NCBI GenBank assembly: GCA_023653785.1
Contig: JAMKCH010002909.1
Span: 1-64,000, forward strand
Length of the DNA stretch: 64,000 nucleotides
Source of the DNA: Ophioderma brevispina
Lineage: Eukaryota; Echinodermata; Ophiuroidea; Amphilepidida; Ophiodermatidae
Direction: 5' to 3'
Shown here: in pieces, positions 11,930 to 20,826 of the stretch
Numbering within the stretch: the first letter of the stretch is position 1
Layout: each line of letters begins with the position of its first letter
Program-made: the position numbers and the translations under genes
The notes under the pieces: model-generated
Databases searched by the model: none
What the model saw: the letters and a program-made list of their open reading frames with translations, nothing else
What the model was told of the DNA's origin: nothing

Positions 11930-12250
11930 TGGCGTAGCCAATGGAGGAGGGGCACCCCCCCCCACACACACACATACACAATAAATCGAGAATGGGACCC
12001 AAAAATGGGAAGGAAAAAAGGAAGAGAAAAAGAGAAAGAAAAAAAAGAGGGAAGAAGAGAAAGGGGAAAGAAGAGAGAAAAAGAGGGAAATAGGGAAGAA
12101 GAGAATGGGCAAAGGAGAGAAGAGAAAGGTGGGAAGAAGAGAAAGAGGAAGGGGGAAGACGGAAAAGAAGGAAACAGAGAAATTTGTGCTCTGAAACACT
12201 AATTTTTAGCTTCTAAAATGGCAAAACCCAGGACCTTACGGGAGCTCCGC

Positions 12251-12314
<64 letters not shown>

Positions 12315-12355
12315 AACCCCCCCCCCCCCCAACGAGTCAGGTCTGGCTACGCCAC
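11930..12355 (+). repeat. GGCGTAGCC purine-rich repeat with long poly-A
   Basis: The ends read ATTGGCGTAGCCAATG (near 11932) and GGTCTGGCTACGCCACTG (near 12345), i.e. inverted ends. The interior is a C run, CA dinucleotides, about 190 bases of GGGAAGAAGAGAAAG polypurine, a poly-A tract of nearly 60 bases (about 12254-12312) and a C run. Poly-lysine and poly-proline frames across it are artefacts of composition. Confidence 0.6.
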
Positions 12356-13565
12356 TGCGCACTACGGGCCGCATGGTACGGGAAGAGATACCGTAATGTA
12401 ACTAATATGTGGTTTGATAATCTTTATGTATACATTCATATGTGAAGAAATCTAAATTACAAAACAATTTCAATAATTATGATATCTTTAAAGAGGCAAT
12501 AAAGTCTCTATACCTTCTACATGGCTCGTCGTCTGAGTTTTCAGTTTGGGTAATTTTAGCGACTTTTTCATGCGGACCACGGGGGGCGGCAACTTTTTGG
12601 GGCATGGAAATCTTTGATATTTTGCCTGTTTCATGGTTACAGGCATGCAGTTAGTGCTTTTAGATCATTTAAAGACCCTTCAGCAGCATTTAACTCTGCT
12701 ATTAAAATGAATAAAAATATATTTCCACTTTACGATGGGGCCATTTGTGACCCCTCCCAATGAAAACGAAAGGAGTAACATTAAAATGCTGATTATATCC
12801 CAGTTGAGATACAAATGGTCAGTAGTTCTGTGCAATGCAAGCATCATAATTAGCTATAACTGATTGAGTTTTGGAGCAAATACACTGTTATAACGGCACT
12901 TAAAAATGCACGGTTGTCACCTATATATATTACCCAATTTTGTTCAAGGTCAAATTTTTTACGGGCTGCTGTTTGAGAACGGAAAGGAATATGTATTTTC
13001 TGTTTGTGACCTACCCTTAGTTACCCTAACAATTATCCCTGAGGAGAGTTAGAGCAAAATCCAAGGTCTATGGTGAACTCCCTTCCTGTTTTGGCATGAA
13101 AACCTTATGAATTCATTCATAATTGTATAGTGCGCGATATGATGAAATCAGTTTTTGACAATTATCTTAAAAACCTTTGACTTTTGGATATAAAAATGTA
13201 TTACTGACCCCCCATAATGTGGCCATTCTGCACATTTTGAGTGGTCTCTCAACCTTCTAGGTCCAACGGTTCTGTAGATACAGTCAGTAGTACTTCGCTC
13301 ACAAGGGGCGTGGCCTCCCAAAAAGGGGCGTGGCCATTTCAGCATTTTTGGCGTCAGTGGGAATTATGTTACCAACCAAATATTGTTCCTGGACCTTCAA
13401 TTAGTGGATTCCTGAAGAGTTTAGCTCTGGACATATAATGCACACAAAACCACCATGAGCTACTAGAGTAGTTAGCCAAAACTGATGATATTTTACATAT
13501 ATCTACACATCTCCATATTTTATATGTAATTTGCATTAGGAAATATGAATATATATATATATATA

Positions 13566-13801
13566 TATTTGACTAGATTGAACCATAGGGCGAAAATATT
13601 AATATTCATTAGTCTATAATGAACCTTTCTTATTATGCTAATTAATTAATATTCATGTCTTTTGTTAGCTAATGAGATTATCTCTCATTTGCATAAATTA
13701 ATATTCATTTCTTTTGACGGAATAAAGCGCAAACAAAAGATAACGTTAAGTCTATAACGTAAAAGTCTATGTTTATGAATAGAAAATTTCGCCCTAGCGT
13801 A

Positions 13802-13806
<5 letters not shown>
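13566..13806 (+). mobile_element. ~240-bp MITE inserted in TA microsatellite
   Basis: It runs from GACTAGATTGAACCATAGGG to TTTCGCCCTAGCGTAGGA. Both ends carry the inverted motif TAGGGCGAAA, and (TA)n flanks both sides. An inverted copy lies at 15858-16100. The AT-rich interior contains ATTAATATTCAT repeats. Confidence 0.65.
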
Positions 13807-13856
<50 letters not shown>

Positions 13857-13857
13857 G

Positions 13858-14184
13858 AAGAAATGAAAACACGTTCTTATTCCATGAAGTTTGATTTTTA
13901 TTTATTTCTTACAAGCTTGTTTCGAAGTCAACCAAAAAGGTTGCCCTCTCGTCAGAGAGGGCAACTCAAAGTTGCCTTCTATAAACTATATATATGTAGA
14001 ACTATATATATGTAGAAGGTTGAGAGACCACTCAAAATGTGCAGAATGGCCACATTATGGGGGGTCAGTAATACATTTTTATATCCAAAAGGGCAACCTT
14101 TTTGGTTGACTTCGAAACAAGCTTGTAAGAAATAAATAAAAATCAAACTTCATGGAATAAGAACGTGTTTTCATTTCTTCATTA
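13858..14184. mobile_element. Foldback with PLE-like arms and 79-bp templated spacer
   Basis: Arms of about 92 bp (13858-13950 and 14092-14184) are near-exact inverted copies containing GAAACAAGCTTGTAAG and CATGGAATAAGAACG. The latter resembles CATGGAATAAAAACGG in the 20.1 kb PLE terminus, so the arms may derive from a PLE-type repeat. The spacer holds a hairpin GAGAGGGCAA and, at 14013-14091, a 79-bp exact reverse complement of 13181-13259 from the neighbouring 3 kb element. Confidence 0.65.
13905..13960 (-). ncRNA. Hammerhead-ribozyme-like fold (candidate)
   Basis: On the minus strand the order is CTGACGAG (13948-13955), a stem II of about 9 bp with one mismatch and a T5 loop (GGGCAACC / GGTTGACTT), CGAAAC, then a palindromic stem III (ACAAGCTTGT) followed by A at the expected cleavage position. 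CTGANGA and GAAA are the hammerhead core. Stem I is only about 3 bp, and a competing perfect hairpin (TTGCCCTCTC / GAGAGGGCAA) covers the 5' part, so activity is doubtful. Confidence 0.4.
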
Positions 14185-14248
14185 CTACGCTCCTGTAAAC
14201 CAGTCGAGCACTTTCAAGAATTACACGTGTACCAGAAACTTGTATATA

Positions 14249-15839
14249 TATAAGGTCATGTGTCATATAGTGGGACACCCTAACGTTACATCATGGAAAA
14301 ACAAGTAAATTCATCAATTTCTATATTTGTTAGTATAGCATTAAAATGATGTACAACACCATAGTAAAACCATACATTTTCTGAAAGCTGAAGGTGTAAG
14401 GACTCTATATTTTCAATGTTGACGTTGATATACAGGGTGTGCAAGAAACATATAGGGTGCAAAACCAAAAAAACACATTTTTTCACATAATATATGTTAC
14501 CTGATGAAAAATCTTGAAGACAAGTAGTATCTGCAAGATAATTATATATTCTTACAGGCAGAACTATAGGCTTTCAAACCATATAAAATTTGGTACATTC
14601 AGCTTATTGGACAAGTAACATACAGGGTGGCCAAAAATGGACACATTTTTGGTAAAAAAAATAGTATGCGTTTATTAGGAAGTACAAAATGATCCATATA
14701 AAACAGTAAGAAAGCATTGGTACTTGTGGAAATCTTCTGAAAGAATCATGTAATGAAGGATCTGGAGAGGTAACAGTAGTATTTTTGTACAGGGTGGTAT
14801 GAAATTGTGCCATCAATGTATAAACGATGCCCATATTTATTTTCAGGCTTTTAATTATGATCAGATTGTGGTCTGCGGTTCGCTCTATTGTAAGAAATTT
14901 TTGATCAGTTAAAGTATTTAAGAATTACCATGTAGTTTACAAATCCCTACACTTTCAAATGTGAAACCATACAGGGTGGTGGTTCAAAAAACATCCATGG
15001 CAAATATGTATAAAACAATTATGTCATTATGTCGATGTGGTGATAAAATTGGGTCTTTGAATTCTTGAACATCATTCCAAATACACTTGGCTATTATAAC
15101 CAGCACATCATTTGAACAGCAATAGCTACAATCCGTTTGTAATTCGTTTTTAGTATGGAAAATTACTGACCATAGGCTCACCTGCGAATAAGCCTATCAA
15201 ATTGACTGAATGGAGTTAATTAGTACATTAATCAGTTAATGGTAACTAATTATTGCATTATTTAACTAATGGGAACGGTATAGTTAGTTTGCTCATTTAA
15301 CTGTATGTTGAATTGACTTAAAGCATTTAGTTTGTTGGGTAATGCTTTAATTTGAAAACGAATCGGCATTACTTGCAGCTTTGTTAACGGTTATTAAATC
15401 AAAGTTAATTAATCCATTAATAGGGTTGAATTTGATTTAAATACTTAGATTTTATACTAAATATGTATGGAACCTGTGCAAGAGAAAAAGTCTCCATATC
15501 ACTAGGTGTTTCATTTACAACCAATGAAAAAGAGTAAGCTGTCAAAAATCCAAGTTCCCATAGACTTAACACAGTAGGCTGCACCGCGGCTCCTGCACCG
15601 TGCTCCTGCACCGTTCACTTCGTTGTTCATTTTGCTCATTAACACACAACGATAAAGTGTATGTGAAAAAATAATTCATTTTTTGAAAAGAAGAATAAAT
15701 AGCTTTAGAAATGAACCCAAATTTTGGACAGTTGACAATTATTTATCTTGTAGCACTTTGCTAAACCACAAAAAATTAGTGCCAATGTAACATCCTCCCC
15801 CAAAATCAGGTGTCCACTATACGACACATGCCCTTATAT
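14249..15839. mobile_element. 1.59 kb TIR element with TACAGGGTG repeats
   Basis: Terminal inverted repeats of about 30 bp (14249-14280 and 15809-15839) share CATGTGTC and TATAGTGG..ACACC, one ending at each TATA flank. The interior is non-coding. TACAGGGTG recurs at about 14434, 14620, 14790 and 14969, spacing roughly 170-186 bases, indicating a diverged internal tandem repeat. It is non-autonomous; the superfamily is unknown. Confidence 0.55.
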
Positions 15840-15857
15840 TATCACCATCATATATCC

Positions 15858-16100
15858 TACTACGCTAGGGCGAAATTTTCTATCATAAACATAGACTTTT
15901 ACGTTAGGGCGAAATTTTCTTTCGCCTTACCGTTATCCTGTTTTCGCTTTATATTCCGTCAAAAGAAATGAATATTAATTATGCAAAGAGAGATAATCCT
16001 CATTAGCTAACAAAATAGTGAATATTCCTTAATTAGCAGATAAAATTCATTATAACTAATTAAATTAATATTTTCGCCCTATGTTCACTCTAGTCGAATA
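15858..16100 (-). mobile_element. ~240-bp MITE, inverted copy
   Basis: This is the reverse-complement relative of the 13566-13806 MITE, beginning TATCCTACTACGCTAGGGCG and ending CTCTAGTCG next to (TA)n. It carries an extra GTTAGGGCGAAATTTTC segment, probably a local duplication. Confidence 0.6.
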
Positions 16101-17940
16101 TATATATAGATATCTATAATATATAGTGATTCCATGAACTTGTGGTACACATCAATTGTTGCACTTTTCATCATGGATTCAGCCTTGCTGATTTAACCAG
16201 TCTTGTTTCTCTTTGGCAGTTGTTTAAAACTGTAGAGCTCTGTTTGCAGCTTTAAAATGATAAACCAAACTTAAATGAATTGCAATAAAGTTTACATGGT
16301 TATTTCATAAAAACCCTGCACTTTGACTAGTTTTTTTTAGGTAAAAATGGTGTGACAATTTTTAAGTGTTGTCCAAAAATAGTAATTTTTATAATCATTT
16401 TTTCGACATTAAAATGGACTTCTAAGGGCAGATAATACTGATAGTTCGGATCCTGATCAATGAATAATAAAGGCATAATTTACTCTGTTCATGTTTTTGT
16501 CTCCCTGTGTGCCGAGGGCGGGGAAAAAAGCAGTTATCACCTTGTAACTTTGGTGTCCACAAAATCATGTTACCAGGCTGCAACCTAAACAAACCATGGT
16601 AAAAACCACCCATTGAAATATTGTTGTCTTAAATTAATTTTTAAAGAATTACTAAAACATTAGGACTTTAATTCCAACTAACATCAATTTCCAGTAATAT
16701 GATAATTTTTTACACACATCCTCTGTAACACAAGTACTACTTTTGTGTCCTACAACACAAGTGTTACAGGGTGAAACTTATGGAGTTAATTTTTAACATG
16801 TGTATGGCCTCATTCGGCAACAAACTCTTCATCTAATCCATTTCCATTCATCGTGGAATTATGTGCATTGAAAAGGGGTTTTGATTTTTGCTTTAAATTA
16901 GGAATATAGTTCAATGAACTTTTGGTGTCCAGATGGACAACCGTTACGCGTGAATCCTGTATTTTAGTGGCAAATAGCATGATAATTTTCTTATGTGGCA
17001 TAGGTGATATGTTTATTTTCATTCAATAAAACTAGGTATGATCAAGTTGTTTCATTTTAACAAAAAACAGAATATACAAAACATTTCCAAATATCCAACA
17101 ATTTTGAATGGAATTGTGCTTTGGTTCCATTTAAACTTGTTACGCGTACGGCGTGAAACCCCATTATGACATTAACACATCTTTAATTACTTTGTTTCCA
17201 AAAAAATAACATTTTAGACATTGCATTCAGTAAAATCGCCATTTAATATCATTGTCGGAACAAAGGCAATTTTTAATTGGTTATAAATAATTTACTGAGC
17301 TATCTGTGTGTTTCACGGTCCTGGACAACGAAAGATTTGGTGTCGGCAGGTACACGTGAATACTGTAACATATTGCCCATTGAAGGGTATAATACTAATG
17401 TCACCCTATTTTATGGCATAACTTGACAACAGAATTGCATAGTATTAATGATAAGCCTATTCTTTTTTCATGTGAGATGAAAATTAATATTGAATAAACA
17501 ATGATTTCATTGTAAAAACTATTAACTACCAAATGGTGTATAAAATTGCACAAATGACATAAAATACATTTTGAATTTTCTTTAAAAGTGTCTACGTCTT
17601 GGTTCTAACTTTCGCTCCCGCAATGTATACATCATGTCACCATACCTATTTTAAGCAGGCTATCAAGTGAACCATATCAATTGTCACTTGTCTGTGGTGG
17701 GCAGACTTAAAGAATGACGTTTGGTGTCACATGTTACATCGTTAAACCTGTCTGCACTCCAGCACAACTTTGATGCATCATTAAAAGTGGCAAGAATCAA
17801 CAAAGATGTTTACCATTTTGGAAATTCCACATATCAGAGTACTTGAAAATATATATAAAATTCAATCAAATATGTTCAAATTTTGACCACCCTGTCACAA
17901 CTTTGTGGACCCAACTTCATGGGCATGACCATAATATAAT
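16101..17940. other. Unassigned AT-rich DNA, faint ~390-bp periodicity
   Basis: TTTGGTGTC recurs near 16547, 16921, 17338 and 17720 with similar context (GTTAC, GTGAATACTGTA), spacing about 370-420 bases. This may be an old tandem repeat. No gene or clear element boundary was seen. Confidence 0.35.
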
Positions 17941-17942
17941 AT

Positions 17943-19560
17943 AGAAATTATAAATTATTTTGTCCGTGTGTATTCCATGATCGAACAACACTACAAATTG
18001 GTTTGTGTGGGCTTACGCCATCACTCATCAGGTGTAATGAAATGAAACATTTCTCCACCAGGCTAGGAGTTGACAAAACGCGCGATGCGGAGAGATTGTG
18101 CGGGCGTGAAGGGGGAGCTTAAGTGCGTGCGATGATGCGCAGCGGCACCGTGCTGTGCGCGACTGTGCCTGGGGAAAACTTTTTTTGTTTCAGGGGATTT
18201 AGCGCATACAAGATTGTATAAAAAAACCCAAATAGGCCTACTGGCTAAAAACTACTTTATGCTGAGGAGAAGAAACTGTCTCCTGTGTATACATTTGCTC
18301 ACAAGTTCGTTTCTTCTTGTTTAGTGAGCCTCGTTCAGGGGTGGGCACTATGAGTAGAATTTCTCAGCAAGCAACAGATTACATCTTTTTGTGATGTTTT
18401 GAGTTAAGGCTTACATTGTTTGAGAATCTCCAATTAATTGAGAATTGTATGTTGGAGTGTTTCAAGCTCCAGATGTGTTTGATCAGTTCTGTGCTGTTTC
18501 GGTACGCTTCATTTCTGAAAGAGTTTGAATTCCCCCCCCTAATACCTAACATCCTCCTTATCTCCCTCCCCTCCCCCTATGACCCTCTTCATTCCATGTC
18601 TCTGGTTCATGTACTTGTTGTGAAATGGTTTTCAGATTATCCGACTATGTTTAGCGGTTAAGGTATCCTCTTGTGGGAGGGTGGCTGATAGACAAGACCT
18701 TCGGTGCGGCATTTGCCAGCTAGTAGGCATTTGTCTTTCTCGGGCAGTTGCATTCTGGATCTTTGGGCTTGATCTTCTCATGTTCTTTGTTCAGAACATG
18801 TTGTTAGGGATGCTATGACGGTCTTCATGTTCGGCATGCAACTATAGCTCAGTTTTATGGTGTTGCGGTTGAATATTTTCCTGAGCGCGTGCCCTTCAGG
18901 AAGCATTCCTTAAGCAGTTGACAAAACTTTGGCACATATATTGGTCGCGACGTTGCGATGTATGGTGGGGTTATTACCACATATTATCTGACAGTTTTGC
19001 GTTGGCGTTTCTTTATTGGGTGGATCTTATTGAGATTAGCTGATGGTCATAGCCGCTATTACGGAGTGCTGTCTGGTATGGTTGTGCTGATTAGAATGAG
19101 CCTGTCGGAAGATATGTTGGAAAGTCTTGTGTTGATTCCAACCGGAATATCTTTGATAATTGACGGCGGGTGGGTTGATGGTTGTGTGCACGTAACAAAG
19201 GTGCGTTATTAGGCTTAGTGTATGGTTCCGAATGAACCCGTTTTAGATCAAAATGTGACGTGAAGGTAGTTGACTGTTTTCTTTGTTTTTGCGTAATGGT
19301 TTATCCTTAGGGTATGTTAAAGGACCTTACAAATTGTCCTTCTTGACATTTCGATATTTCTTGTGATTCATCGAATATAACCGCTAGGCGTCATCCCTGT
19401 ATAGCATACATCAGTTTCTGTATTTGTCCGGAAGTTCCGACACTAGTTCCGATAACAGATCTGCACCTACAAGTTCGCACGTTTCCGCGCCGTCATAGCT
19501 ACCCATCGTTGACGTCGAATGGACGTAGAGAAGTTACACCATGCTTCATTTTTGGACACT
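17943..19560 (-). pseudogene. Penelope-like retroelement, decayed copy (RT + GIY-YIG)
   Basis: Read on the minus strand across several frames, the segment shows a Penelope-like polyprotein in order. RT: MGSYDGAETCELVG (about 19468-19509) and the catalytic YRDD (19390-19401), followed by a one-base loss before LAVI. Thumb/linker: PSIIKDIPVGINTRLSNISS (about 19106-19170), then [19 protein letters not shown] (about 18820-18880). Cysteine motif: CNCPRK..CLLAGKC (about 18680-18760). GIY-YIG region: ENHFTT, NEAYRNSTELIKHIWSLK (about 18430-18660), interrupted by about 75 G-rich bases (C-rich on the plus strand). C-terminus: NELVSKCIHRRQFLL, stop at 18252-18254. After the stop comes a pLTR-like repeat carrying a hammerhead. 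The family normally reverse-transcribes its own RNA using RT plus the GIY-YIG endonuclease; this copy has many frameshifts and stops and lacks the N-terminal RT half, so it is dead. Confidence 0.85.
17984..18038 (-). ncRNA. Hammerhead ribozyme in PLE terminal repeat (left)
   Basis: On the minus strand, stem I strand ACAC precedes a perfect CTGATGAG core (18024-18031). Stem II is GTGATGGC / GCCCACAC with a GTAA loop and two mismatches. Next comes AAAC instead of GAAAC (the conserved G is lost), a short stem III (CCAATTTG), TA at the cleavage site, and GTGT closing stem I. Layout and position match PLE-encoded hammerheads. The missing G and weakened stem II predict poor or no cleavage. Confidence 0.7.
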
Positions 19561-19689
19561 ACTACCGACATTTTGGTTTGAATTATGATGTTTATTTCTT
19601 ATCTGTTTTGGTCAATTATGATGCAAATTTGAGTGATTTCACTAAGAACGTTCTTCCGGAGATCGATGGGGTCGAAACTCAACGATATC

Positions 19690-20128
19690 GAAACAGATGC
19701 ATGAGGAAAATTCATACTCATATGCCACCTGAATATGATCATAAACACGAAGAAAACAAACTTTGTAGCAAAAGTAGACACAGGAGAAAGTTTCTCCTAA
19801 GCAATAAGTAGTTTTTAGGCCAGTATGCCTATTTGTTTGTGTATACAATCTGTCTCGGCCGCTATCATGAAAACATTTCCACCAGGCACAGTCGCAGCAA
19901 TCAAAGTGTGCTGCCGCTGCCTGGCATCATCGGCACCGCGCTTAAAGCTCCCTTCACGCCGCGCACAATCTCCGCATCGCGCTTTTTGTCAACTCCTAGC
20001 CGGGTGGAGAATGTTTCAGTTCATAAAACACCGGATGAGTGTGGCGTAGCGACACGAAACAAATTTCGTAGTGTTCCCCTCGCTCATGGAATAAAAACGG
20101 GACATGAATAATTTATAATTTATAGTAA
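19690..20128 (+). pseudogene. Penelope-like element 3' end, opposite copy
   Basis: On the plus strand the last codons before the stop at 19809-19811 read NKLCSKSRHRRKFLLSNK, the counterpart of the left copy's C-terminus. The preceding CMRKIHTHMPPEYDHKHEE matches the CNLCLxEK..LNKRNE segment loosely. Downstream sequence (GTTTTTAGGCCAGTATGCC, CAGGCACAGTCGC, GTCAACTCCTAGCC) is the inverted counterpart of 17943-18250. This is therefore a 5'-truncated second copy joined head to head with the first, the junction lying between about 19560 and 19690. The N-terminal part of the frame that opens at 19509 belongs to the left copy's antisense and is not protein. Confidence 0.75.
20026..20077 (+). ncRNA. 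Hammerhead ribozyme in PLE terminal repeat (right)
   Basis: Stem I AACAC (20027-20031) pairs with GTGTT (20071-20075). The core reads CGGATGA (20032-20038) where CTGATGA is expected, one substitution at the conserved U4. Stem II is GTGT / ACAC around GGCGTAGCG, followed by an intact CGAAAC (20055-20060), a short stem III (AAATTTC), and GTA at the cleavage position. The two copies have different core lesions, so together they imply an active ancestor. Confidence 0.7.
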
Positions 20129-20217
20129 GCTCTATCATTAGTAGCGAGCAATCTGTCATATGCGATTCTGATCTATGGCTTGTAATTGTATTATATATAT
20201 ATTATATATAAATAGTA

Positions 20218-20615
20218 CAGGAGATGGGAAACGGCGTTTTTACATTACTGATCAAAGGTGATGCATGCTGATAGAAAGACAATTATAAACCACACGAGAG
20301 TAAAGAATTCCTTGGCTGAAGGGGATTCGAACCGGCGAACTCTGGATTGAGAGACCAGTGCTCTACAAACTGATATTCCCCAGCCCTTGTGTTGGCCCCG
20401 GTTTTGTTGATCCCCTAATGGTAGCATCATCTTTTACTATGGAATCAGCTAACAGTATTATTTTATGTACTGCCGCGATCAATATTGATTTCACTCCCAT
20501 TATGAAATGAAAATTAAACTAGATACAGAGATGGGAAACGGCGTTTTACATTTTACTGGATCAAATTTGAGGAACGCTGATTGAAGACCAATTATAAACC
20601 AACGAGAGTAAAAAT
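20218..20615 (+). repeat. Direct ~90-bp duplication flanking tRNA-like block
   Basis: 20218-20308 and 20526-20615 share AGATGGGAAACGGCGTTTT, ACGAGAGTAAA and CAATTATAAACCA, offset by about 307 bases. The tRNA-like block lies after the first copy. They may be parts of a tandemly duplicated SINE. Confidence 0.55.
20311..20388 (-). repeat. tRNA-like sequence (SINE head or tRNA pseudogene)
   Basis: On the minus strand GGCTGGG pairs with TTCAGCC as a 7-bp acceptor (two G-T pairs). An anticodon arm CTGGT-CTCTCAA-TCCAG would give anticodon CTC, and a B box GGTTCGAATCC follows. The D stem and T stem do not pair well, so this is a degenerate tRNA-derived sequence rather than a working tRNA gene. Confidence 0.5.
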
Positions 20616-20826
20616 ATGCACTAGTTCTAAATTCAGAATAACGTTCCTCTGGAAATAACAGAATGTTCTCTGGTTTCACTACCTGGACCAGGTAATAATT
20701 GACTCTTTGAATTGTTTACATGTTTAAAATTACATTTATTCTAATATAATTCAGCACTGACATGATTATCATTGAATTCACTGAATCGGATTTGCAATTT
20801 ACTCTGTGAAGCAAGGATCAGAAGAT

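Larger units (their letters stand above)
10445..13468. mobile_element. 3.02 kb foldback DNA transposon with ~1 kb arms
   Basis: The outer ends are exact inverted copies (CTCTAGTAGCTCATGGTGG at left), each flanked by TA (10443-10444 and 13469-13470), consistent with a TA duplication. The left arm runs to about 11760 once a MITE is subtracted; the right arm runs from about 12500. Shared landmarks include the ACGCCCCTTTT boxes, GGCCACATTATGGGGGGTC and the CTGCTGAAGGGTCTTTAAATG block. That block recurs as a direct copy near 11780. The centre holds a GGCGTAGCC repeat. No transposase frame exists, so this is a non-autonomous element, possibly of a TA-targeting superfamily such as Tc1/mariner. Confidence 0.75.

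Noticed and set aside
12254..12312. Poly-A tail of a retrogene
   Set aside because: The tract lies inside the GGCGTAGCC purine-rich repeat and is followed by a C run; no coding sequence precedes it.
17943..20128. DIRS-type element, because of inverted terminal repeats
   Set aside because: The coding remnants are PLE RT, linker and GIY-YIG, with no tyrosine recombinase motif.
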